Source: Fasciolopsis buskii | Lineage: Eukaryota; Platyhelminthes; Trematoda; Plagiorchiida; Fasciolidae | DNA: 64,000 bases | Direction of reading: 5' to 3' | NCBI GenBank assembly: GCA_008360955.1 | Contig: LUCM01010395.1 | Span: forward strand, 218,644 to 282,643 | Shown: piece after piece, positions 22,533 through 34,600 of the stretch | Numbering within the stretch: the first letter of the stretch is position 1 | Layout: every line of letters starts with the position of its first letter | Made by a program: the position numbers and the translations under genes | The notes under the pieces: model-generated | The model's database searches: none | What the model was told of the DNA's origin: nothing | Seen by the model: the letters and a program-made list of their open reading frames with translations, nothing else

Positions 22533-22613
22533 TCAGACCGGTGACTTCTTTTTTACTGGCTTCTTCGGTGTTATGTCCGGAAGCAGTATACTTCTCGCAC
22601 TTTCAAGCCATTT
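22533..22613 (-). CDS. Terminal exon of the cassette gene
   Basis: The acceptor TTTCGTTCAATTCAAACAG precedes a phase-0 frame of 26 codons ending in TGA: KWLESARSILLPDITPKKPV then KKKSPV. It follows directly on the phase-0 end of the last A exon. The tail is short and strongly basic, with no membrane anchor or GPI signal, so the product would be secreted or held by partners unless an anchor lies elsewhere. Confidence 0.58.
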   Translation of the reverse strand, partial: KWLESARSILLPDITPKKPVKKKSPV

Positions 22614-25600
22614 CTGTTTGAATTGAACGAAAGGAAACAGGATTTTAGTGTGAATTGAGTTTAGAATTCGCTCCAAACCTTTCAAAATTAAAAGTCCATT
22701 TCGACTTGGAAAAATATTCACATTTTGTATAAAACAATCTATCAATCATGTTTGCTTATAAAAATCGCCTGGGCATGCAACTGGATATACGGGACATCAG
22801 CAGTTCTACACTATCGTCCTGTCAATTCGTTCGCTATTTTTATTGCCTCTCGAAGCGCGCCATTGTCGTGTACTGGTACCTAATAGATGGATACAGTCTT
22901 AATTTCTTATTCACACAAATTGTAACAGTATGAGGGGTACAGATCGCGGTTATCTCTGTCTGTCTATCATTAATGGCTTGTGAACAACTTACAAAAGCAA
23001 ATCTGAGACTGAAGTGGAGTTTGTCTCACGAAATAGAAAAATTATTTGGGATGGTTTGTCAGAGATTTCTAAATCGAAGAATTAAGAGTTAGCTGAATGT
23101 GAACAAAATTACCCAATTGAACAATTAACTCATCTGTTAGCGTTTAAGTAAAGAAAGTTGTGAGGAAAATCCGTGGCCACATTAATCTAAGATTTCTAAT
23201 TATCTGAAGGCGATTCCAGTGCAAAATCATAGGTCAGAGACCCGCATGGAATCCCGTTGGCTTGACGAAATTGGAAGAACGGAGACTTAAAGAGAGTGGA
23301 TAACTAATTGCTGTAATCTTAAGCCGGGTCAAACATTAACAAATCCGGGGCAGTCGATTCGTTCAGTAGACTAACTGACCAGTGACTACTGCCCGCAAAA
23401 GTCATCGCAGATCATCTGTTTGGTGTAATCAACAAAATATTTTCAATTAGCATGAATGGGAGACCGCGAACTGCAGAAAAAGTCGATCAAAGGTTTACGA
23501 GACAGACGCTTTCATATTTTCTTTCAAACTAAGGAAAATTCATCACACGTTTTACAGCAAAACGAAACACTGACTTACTCCGTGTGTCACTTTGACGGAT
23601 TCGGGTAAGACTGTCAGATTTCCTTCATTGAACGGTATCGTAAACGTCTTCTCCTGAAGTGATTTCGTCAGCTGGTGAATCACGGTTAACAAATCATCCT
23701 CGGTAGAAGCGAACAAATCCACGTGAAACGTAAAATTTGTTTGATCTACGAGAAGCCAGACATTTAAGTAGACAGAACAAAGAAAAGCAGATGACAGTCG
23801 AAAGCGGAGAGACTGCAAATGTCTTGAAGCTAAGAGTACATTTCCTTTTGCACAGTTGAATTTGTGTTATTCAAAAAAGTCTCGATGACCCAATATAAAC
23901 CGGTTTATTAATAGTTCGAACATCTAAGTACCTCAGCTTGGTCGGGGGTGAGTGTCTCAGGATCTGAAATGACTGTTCGTTCTGAAAGCTTTTGGAAATG
24001 CTTCCATGTGATCGTCATCTCACATAGCTTCATGCACACTGTTTTCTTGTGTTCCTACTGAAGCTTAGCTGAACATCTGGTGCCCTCCACCAGGTTGGCT
24101 GATTTCTACTAATCATTTTAAGGGATTTGGTTAAACCCTGAATCCAGGCGAATCACGAAGGACGTACAAAGTACACCATTGCATGCTTATTGGCGTGTAC
24201 TGGACACCCAAGATGTCTATCCTCATCCTAGGGGCACACGTACTGGTTAGTCAGTCACCGATCTCCAGTGGGTTGCTGGAACCTCAGGTAGTCCTGCTGT
24301 CTTCTGGGTAAGACCAGTTTGTTAAAGGCTGGGATAGAGTTCCTTGTGCCAACTCTCTACTTCGGTATGAAGCCCGCAGAGGACTCGTGTATTCCGATGG
24401 ATGGTCGGCGATGTGGAGATGGAGGATAGAAGAACCAGCATGTGTTATGAAGTCTACAGATAGTTTATTATTCTTTCCTCTTTTTTGCTTTTTGTTTGTG
24501 TTCTTCACCGTGATTCCAGTGGCACACTATCTGCATCCAGATTTGCGCAAACAAAAGCCATAAATTGAAGTCAATAAAGTTTTAGTTGGAAATGAGATCC
24601 ATTACCACCGCCAGTAACAACCACAGTCACAACACTGGGGCAACATCTTTGTCTCCACTCCCCGGGCAGGTGAATCCAGAGAGAACATCAAGGTTTAACA
24701 ATGTACACGAGTGAAAGACATTCGATGATGACGATTATAATAATAATGATGAAGAGGAGGAAGCTGATGATAATGTTGATTTTCCTATCAATGAAGGCAG
24801 CTGTAATCATTGGTAATATGAGACAATACTTTCCGTGGGGTAATCCAGTCCCGACAAAAGTATCTAATCAAACAAGCGAAACCTGGTCCCATCATAGTGG
24901 AGTGGCCTGTAATTTCACTTTGGCTGCTGCTTTTGGGTCCAGGGAAGTATCGACATCTTGGTTGTACTGACCGATACATCCTCGTGACCCATTTGACTAT
25001 TTGGTGAAGTAGATAGTCCTTTTATCCGAAAAAAATTAGCTAGTATTGTGAGCCTCAAACACATTAAATTTATCCTCATACAGAACAGAAGTAAATTACG
25101 AAAGTTGGACTAGTTTGAGCGCCGCTGACGAAGTAAAATGCACGTTCAGAAATCAAGTCTTACTCAACTACTACACCAGAACATAGTACTTCTCACCAGA
25201 CACAAATCTATTAAAAAATAAAACGTGGCGAACACGGCCCGAGACATCGAGTCTAAAAAACCCTACCTCCGACTAATTCAAGTCCACATGCCAGAATACT
25301 CGGTTGTCGCTTCTCGAGAATCAACTGCAAACTGTTTCTTATTTTTCCTTTCTCAGCACTTCGTAACCGTTTACCAGTGGAAACTGAAAACTTTACATGC
25401 CCGAAGGACTTCCAGTCAGATAAAGTTGTTTTATATCGACCGAGAACCAGTTCTCTTTTTTCCATTTGCAAATCCTCATTTGTAAAGAATTTCATCGTTT
25501 TCTTGTAGAATATCGCCCGGTAGTATGCGAACGTCACACCCGAGGTAAACATGACATCCAGGGGAATCCGATATTTCACATAGCCGTTTTTTACCAGAAA

Positions 25601-28600
25601 TGAGTTTTGTTGACGAACCGACTCTGTTGAGCAGACTTCCATCTCCAGTTTCCACCACTCCAGCTGAAACATAGAACGAATAAGAACTATGCCCCAGCAA
25701 CTAAAGCTCCGGACAGAACTTAAACAATTTAGGCTTGTTTTCTATGTATATTCAAATCAGCAACCTTCAATGAAACACAAAGTGAATCGATTTTTTTCCT
25801 TGCCTCCAAATCTTGTCGTTAAAATCATGGACGCCATTTGACACAGCTGTCCCGTTCAAGTTGCAAAGAAATATCAACTGTGAAACGAATCAGTTCGAAA
25901 TACCATTGGAGGCTCAAATGTGGAACAATTAGGTTTATTGGGAGAGCGGCTAACTTCCACTTATTTATAAGGTTAAATCGAAAAGTGCTTGATGTTTATG
26001 GAAATTTTGACTGGATTTTGTGATCACTAACGAGAACCGAAGAGCATGCGACGGCATTCTCAATAATTCAAAATTGGGGTTCATGAATCCGCATATCCTT
26101 TAGTCCATTTCAGGTTGATAGTGCACGCATGAAAACGTCTGCGTCGCAATTCAAACTGCGGTAGAGGGCTAGGAGTGAAGGACAAATTGTCGACTCGGAC
26201 GAGGTGATTAAATATTACCAGATCCACCAACCAGGTTCGCATGCGCCCTGTTCACGCGTACCCTTGTAGACGATAGTTTTTTTCTATTTATAAAACGCTT
26301 TCTAGAGATTTTAAGTCGATTACAATGCCTACAGCGCTTTTGACAAACCACGTAAGACAAACAGTCGACTGATAGTCACAGATTAGTTAAATTTATCAAG
26401 AGAGATATTATTTTGTGATACAATGCACATGTTTGGCTACTCTCGGTCGCATTGCTTAATGTCTTCTTTGCTACTGGCCCAATCCCACCCATGATCAATC
26501 AAAAAGGAGACTGGTTTTGGATGTACTCAAAGATCGTGACATGCTGGGCGGAAGCACCAAACCATATTTTCGATGGCTTAAATTTAGATGGTCCACACCA
26601 TTGCGCGTTAAAATGGACTCAGATTTCGGGTGAGCAGGCTATCCTTGTTAATATGCACATAGATTTTAAAGAAACTTGTGTTTTTGAGCGTTCTCTCTAA
26701 GAGTATCCCTTTTCAGAAACTAAACGGAATCTAAATCCACCCAGCGACTAACTGAACTTCACTTGGAATAGATGTCACGCACTTCATTGCCCTCAGTCCG
26801 CAAACAAGAACATGAACAAGAGCTTCCGATCTAACTTTTTGTCCCGTCAACATTTATGATTACTAGAATAGCTTAGGTTTCGGTGATGAGTAACATAGAT
26901 TGCTTGCAATATTTACGCTTTCAATGCATGTTGTTCTCCTCTTATTTAGCATACGAATGCTGAAATTTACTGTCTGTTCGCGATTAGTTTTTCTAATGTG
27001 ATTTCTGTTTTTTATTCGCTCTCGCAGTGTTAGTACCCGTGCGTCTATTCCGCCGCCTAGCGTTTACGGGTCCTTGGCAAGATCCAATCGGATCATAACC
27101 ACGAGTGTCTAAATGGACAAATCGTTAACCAAAAGACGAAGACTGGTGGGCGATCGGTTAGCATGCTACAAGATCACTTTATGGGAAAAGTAAATGAGAT
27201 ATCCCTGTGCGCATGCAACTACTTATTAGTTGTTTGTTCCAGACCCTCGGTGTACTCAGGGCCAAATTCCTAATGCCAGGCTAATGGGTAAAGCACGAAA
27301 GACAACAAACTTCATCAACTATCCGAGTAATCCTTGCGTAAATAACAGCATCGATAAGTTTTAACCATGCGACAAAATAAAACTACTTTCATAAGATCCT
27401 TTCTGTTGTGAAATTGCCTTACAAGGATTCCGCGAACGAATTTGTTGATTTCTAAGTTGTGGTAGTCACATTTTCAAATGGTTTTTAATTCTGAGCAGGA
27501 ATGTTGACTCCAATTTCTGCTGCAGTTGTAATTTTTTTAGTTTTATTTTGTACGCGCGTATATATGTACATATGGAGACATACATATATTTAGCTACTGG
27601 GTTCATTTCACTATTGTTATGCGACTTTACCATTCGGTTAAACAAAGGAAATAGCATTTTGTAGCATGCGAGACAAAAAAAATATGTCATCAAAATTACC
27701 ATTGAAAACAAATTACGAATACGCTGGTCATGAAAACATTTTTTGAAATTAATGAACCGGTTTACCTAATATGCCATAAACTTTCGAATGCGGGGCATTT
27801 TGATAGATGGGCCCTATCAGTAACAAGTTGTGGATTTATTCCACCTTCAAAGTAATCCATCAACTGCGCAGATTTGGACAAAAGAGTGGAGAAAATTGTA
27901 CCTTCTTAAAAGAAACTCATTCACCCAGCACTGCGAATTAACCGTCATATTTCTCATCGTCGTCTTCTGCATAACCTTTTTCCCTTGGAGGCTTACAAGC
28001 TGGAAATACCTAAGTTGAGAAGCTTAGACACAGTTATTAATCAGTCTTTTTACTTGTGCAGTGGCAAAACTGTCGAAGGCCAGATCGAAGTATTCGTTCG
28101 ATGCAGGGTTCCTTTGCTTCTTGTCCTAATCTCTCACTGCATTGACCAGGTTTGTTGAATATTCCTAGCTTAGCTATCAAACTGTAGATCTAGGACCTTT
28201 ATTGCTCTCTCCTCTTGTCTTTCGGAAGGCATGATACTTAACTACCTTCTACGCTTGAGCCCATGAACTTGCCAAGTAACGTTTCAATCGGTACGAGATA
28301 CACATAATTTAATCATAGAAAATTTAAGGAAAAATGCAGTGCCAGAACAGACAACTTTCATCGTATCTATCATCATTCTACATACAGAATGATCTGACGT
28401 GTTTCGTAAAGACCTTTTGATTACAAACATCACGCAACAGACACTATCTGACTGATAATCAAAAGACTGACTGGGTAAAGAAAGTGGAAAAGGACAAATA
28501 AATTGACCGTACCTAGCAACACCTAGTCCGAGGAACATAGCAAATTTGTCGATCTCCACATAACAGGGAAAAATATACGCCGCCTTTTCCATTACGACTT

Positions 28601-31600
28601 GAATGTCGATTACGAACACAGTTTACGGTGAAAGTTGTCTTGCGTCGAGGTTCCAATTATCCCACACGGAATGGCTACATTCTGCGGCAAATTTTCTCCT
28701 GGGTTTTATCTACCGATTGCACGTCTACTTCTCAGACATCCAACATTAGAAATGTAATGAATAAAAAGGGCTCTATGGGAAGATATGTGTCCCATCCGGG
28801 GGTTGGCAAAAAACGCATAAGTTTCGTGATTTTGGGCAAAAAATTAGTTCTTTGAAAAAAACATGCTAAGTGGGAATCTGGCTGGCGGAAGTTTCCGCTT
28901 CTATTTCCAATACACATGGAGGGATTTGGTGTGCTATTCGTGAACTGCCCTATATCGGACTCGAAAACTCTTCTCGACGGGACGGGAGGATGGAAGAAGA
29001 AACGAGCCACAGTTCGAGACAATCTATTTTGTCGAAATGTTATTCAGAAATCACAATGTTTCAAAAAGCTTGATTAAACTTTTAGTGGCATCCCCAGCAT
29101 CGGATTTTGGAGCTGGTCTCGAAACAAATTTTCGTTTTTCTATTCTATTTCCACTTCACGTGTTGGTGTCTGAGTTGATGAAATTTTCATGTGCACGATT
29201 AATCTAATATGAAACGCGAGAACATCTAAGGAAGGTGATTGTCTATTGTTTTAAATGGTCAGTATTCAGCGGATTGTTGATGAGCCCATATAATCATCCA
29301 ACTTACCCCTTCCCGGTTGACATGGACCAAATGATCTTTTTTGTCGCGAATTTCCATGACGAGGTTCGTAATTGTTTCATGGAGGATAGCTTGATTATGC
29401 GCAGATATTTCGATTTTGTACTGAACTGGCTTAGTCACTGTTATTTTGAAAAATCGCGGTGCACGATTTATCTGTCGAAAAATAAAATTATGGCAAATAT
29501 TTTTGCCGCAATGTGAGCATAGCACCGACATGAGAACTACAGTTATCCAAAGGAATTGGTAGCCTAATACTGGTTCCACACATGGACACAAGGACGAAAT
29601 GCATTTAGCTACTAATGAGTAGTTATGTTACCTTCATTTTATCTGAATTGCGATCACTGGAGCCTGACTGGCTTCCGAATTGTCATGTAGGCTGACTGGA
29701 TTAATCAAAATGCACATAAATACAAACTGCGAATGCACATCCACGTATTAATTAGGGATAAACTAAAATATCCCACTCGTGGCTGTCATAATCGAAAAAT
29801 TACAACCAGTTAAATTGGTAATGGCATGGTTCTAAGTATTGTACATCAGTCTGCTGATTTTGTTAGAATATCATAAATAATATTTCCAATAATCGTGATC
29901 GTTTACTTAAAAACCCGAGATAACAGAAAATATTTTGCCTAACTTTTTATTGCGAGGACCAAATAACTCCGGACAATGATTGCAAAAGTCGGTTGGGAAC
30001 GATGGGCAAAATTAGCCCACCCATTATTCTGACAGTCACCAGAATCCTAAAAAAAATGATTCAAACTCCACAAGCATCAAAAGGATCTCTCATTGTTCAA
30101 CATTTTTCTCCGGTTAACTAGATGATGCTATCAAGCCTGCGAAAGCAAATGCTTTGGTGAAGAAAGTTCGACAGGTTGCATGAAGACTTGCACTTCCTCA
30201 TTGCTTCGGTCTTTTTATTTTGTTATACGATTCCAATCAGCAGTAAATATGGAGAGACGAGGGAGATGGGATAAATTGCGTAGAATGTTCAATGCACGCT
30301 GCAGAGCTAGCTAACTAATTTGACGCAGTTCAAAAGAGATCCACTTTCACGATTACCGTTCGTTGTGCGTGCCTTTTCAGAATCGCGTTCTGATTGAGAC
30401 GACAGATTACCGGCTAGAAATTTGATATTTTGTATGAAAAGTATTATTATCCATAATTTAGTATTGCCGGCGGATACCATGATATATCAACGCTTCAGCC
30501 ATCTAACCCTATCATTCTCAAGATGGGCTTGAAGTTCAACTGACTCATGACGAGGCATTACCAGTAACACACAACTGATGTGGCATGCCTTAGTGTATTA
30601 AGATGTGCCATGGTATAATAGGGTAGTCTCCTTCAAGAAGACTGACTCACCGCGCTGACAGTTTGAAATGAATCTGGAATGATTTCGTAGTGGACTTTGT
30701 CAATCGTAACTTTGAAAGATTTTCTCAAAACACGTTTTCTCAGCTGCTCAGCCGTTTCTTTCAACTCACCAAAAGCTGAGCCAATCAAGTGCAATTGAAC
30801 GCGGATGTTTGGCTGATCTGTGGGCGAATAGAAATGGATCAAAGCATATGTTAAACTTAAATCCCCTTCTTCTAGAGATAATGAAGGAGTTAAATATATT
30901 TCAGCTAAAAACAACCCATGTTTAATTTTGTCACAGTTGATTGGGTAAGCTTGGTTGGGAAGAATGGCCTGTGTATGGGCGTTGATGAGCCCACTTATAC
31001 TAGAAACGCATCTTGTAAAAAATAACCACATTCGCGAATTCGGCAGCTTTACAATCCTGTTTAATAATGGGCAACTTAGCATACTTCCAAAGTCTGGATG
31101 CACAAGTACTTTTTATCTCATTAGCAAATTCTAAAATGTACTATGTTGAGACCAGCCTTCCAGATGCTGCCGTCATTGGAGTTCATTCGGCTGCTTGACC
31201 TTGGATACAGGCTTGGATAGATCCTATGAACTCCATGTTTTTCGGACAACCAAAGCCTAATATTTCGACGGAAATTCCGATGAACTCAGTTATTATTTTG
31301 AATTAGTGGATGGTTACCACTTTTAGGAGGCGAAACTTTTGGTGTTAATAGTATTCTACACGTATATTGCCGACAGCCTCCGACATTCTTCTATCATGGA
31401 TTCCAGTGACGGGTTTAAGATTATGCATTTCCATAAATTCCGCACGAAACCTTGTCTCTGCATATGAAGACCCAAACGAGGTAATTATTGTTAAGTAATT
31501 AACTTTAAAAGAGGAAAAATTAACTTCTTGGTTCCTACAAATCACTTTTTCTTAAAAAGTAAAACGATCGTATCGACCATTGTTTAAAAGTTGGCAAGTC

Positions 31601-34600
31601 TTTTTCATTTGAAATAATTTCGATTTCCGAGGTGCGGCCGCACTGCCCCGAATTGATATATTTATCTTTCAAATAGTTTTATTGAGTTGTTTCGACCGGT
31701 GCCCTTTCAGATTATATAATTCGAATGTCCGTGCTTTCAGCTTAATTTCGAAATTTTGGACATTTTGTCGGAAATAGAGTCAAACGCTTATTTGGGGAAG
31801 CTCCTGAATCCCATAATAGGCATTGAGCAGGTTTGCGAGCTGTTATCAAACAACACCGTTCAAACTGAATGCTTACATTGTCGATTTTGTCTGCTAATCT
31901 GCGATCTATTTTGGAAAATTTCAACTAAAATTTTAATGTGATTGTCTCATTTTCTTACTAGAAAGTTGGTCGCAAGGATGGTAATGTGGCGTACCTTGAT
32001 GGATGTGATGTTTCCAGGGGCGACCGTGATTCAAGCGTGATAAATGGAGGTGTCGTTATGCTTCACTGTTGCAAATCGTGTAAATCCCCTTGTTCCGTTT
32101 TAACAGTTCCAAGATTACCTGTACTAACATTCGGTGGGTATTAGCAGAACGAGACTGTTTTCATGAAACAATAAACAACCAAGTTCTGTAGGTCATTTCC
32201 AAAGCTTTCGTCGTACTTAGGCTGCCTTCAGAAAAGTCATCTATCAGAAGGACCGATTGTTCTGAGCTAGGGGACATTAGCCGCGCAAATCAGTGGAGGA
32301 TAGGTGCAACATCATTTGGTAAAGTTAAATAAGCCGTTCAGAGCCTGTCCGGTAGCGTAATGGCTAAAGCCTTCGACTCACAATCATTCGTCTTCGTCTC
32401 GGGTTCGCGTCCGAGTTCGGGCACGGTGCACATGCACTGCTGATGATTCCTAACAAGGATAACACAGCTGTACAGTGTTTCCATGGTTTCTTATTGGTGA
32501 TTTTAGTGGTGATGTCGCATGGCAAATTATTTCGTGGAAAGTACTTGCATTCGACGCAAACCACGAAATCTTAGTTAATTTCAGTAAGTTACTTCTGTCA
32601 ATATTTACATTGGCGATGATATCAAAGGGCAGGATTACATACACTAATCATTCTTGGGGTGTTCTAGCTAGAAGTTTAAACAGATTTGGCTCTTCTTCTC
32701 GGTCTACTCAATCCTGGACTATTTCTCACATGTAATTACCCTTTGTTTCACTTGGTTTTAGTCAGATTTACTAACATGTTCTCTGTCTACAGTCATGCTC
32801 TCATTGGAATGTCTGATCACAACTTAGGTTCCCTGTTACAAGGTTTATTACAAAATTAATTTCTTAACCCGATGGATGCCCCATCCCGTACTGTGACTAT
32901 GCATTTGTGTTCTTAAGTGAACTTGGATGTGATGTGTGATATGGCAGCACCCACTGACTTTTTAGTATTTCCTGTTCTCGATGAATCACAGTACTGTGAT
33001 TACGGAACTGATTGTCCCACCTTCTGCTATAATGTCTGTTGTCTGTTGAGATAAATTATGAAAGATTTTCCTCTCCATACTTAGAACAGCATCGTCGACC
33101 TGAAGAAAAGATGTACAGGAATTAATTTATTACATACCCTTAAACATCACATTGCAACCATCTCCAAATTCTCTGGTCACCCCCCTCATTTGTTGTTCTC
33201 AATGGGGTCACTCCATTTTTGGAAGATCCAAGGCTAAAATTCTTGTTTATGGTTGAGACCAATGCATTTGATTAGTCTGCATCTCTACTGCTCAAATCAT
33301 GCATATTTCCTACAGCTCCATTTTTTATTATTCCACACTGCGGCAGATCTTCTTCACTGTTGGAAATTAGCTATAATAAGGGCGATTTATGAGAAAGCAT
33401 CTGACAGGTATCGAACCATTGTTTACTTTCAAATATTTTGAAGGTGTTCGAGAATTTGCTTCTTCATTTTGCTTATGTACTTGCTGTCTACACCTGATGC
33501 CCAAAAGTTATAATGTTAATTCGGTTGCTTATTCTGTTGATGATGAGTCCCATGTAGTAAGACTTGATAACCTTGACTATACTGACACTCTTTCGGTTGC
33601 AGAACCCTTCTTCAGATCCTCCACGGAAAGGCATCGAACCAAATATCTTGAACGTCCTATGTGATTATTTTTGCAACTGCACTTCTACCATTACGTTTGA
33701 TAACAATAAGTCATCAATCGTTCCAGGTAACTCAGGCGCTTCTAAACAGTAATTTTTATTTCATTTCATTTCTTACTTTGCGTTAGCCAGTTCTCTATTT
33801 CTGGCAATTTCTTTGTTTGCAAACAAGCGAACGAAGTTGGTTTTGTCTACCCTTACAATCTTGATAGTAGTATTAGACAGGTGCAAAATAATTTGAACCA
33901 ATTAATTAACTGGTCAACCTTTCTTTCGCTATCATGCGTTTACCGATGTCTCCCTCAGTTTTCTGCGCAGTTCTAGGTATTCAGATACAACCAGAAATTT
34001 CCTGTCTTTCCCCCTGAATCTGCTGGTCTCGGAATTATTTTCTGACTTAAAACAGAACTGTTTACACGATGTAATAGAAATTAAAATGAAGCACTCGCTC
34101 GTTTTATTATTCAAAAGTATCTTGATGTCAATGAACCACTTTTTCGACAATATGCTATCCAGCAACAACCGGTGCCTTAGCACACCAAGGCCTTTTCCCA
34201 TTCAAATCGTTCGAAATTTCGGCTCCACCCCTATCGTATTTGTGCGCACAGGAACAGTTTACATGTAAATCACGAAATGCTAATACAGCAGAACACCGCT
34301 AACGGTAGCAATAATTCACATTTTGTTCTCCTTCTTTAATGTTATATCCAACTGTTTATTTTATCGAACTGCATTTCAATTCAACCAAATTAGTGATTAT
34401 AGGTTTTATTTGTACTTGCTGAAGAGTTTGAAGTGTCAGGGGTCAGGAAGGCACTATCTGACTTCATCCAATTCATGCTGATGTTCAGGAGCGGACAAAT
34501 AAGTATTATCATTAAATTGAACTAAAATAGGTATGTTCAAAAGCAGCAACAAGCTGTCATCACCATGTGGAATCATGTTCTGCTTCATCCACTTGATCGC

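Noticed and set aside
28513..28610. Exon-like frame resembling the exon at 56.7 kb
   Set aside because: No usable acceptor in frame, and the donor gives phase 2, which does not fit its neighbours. Possibly decayed.
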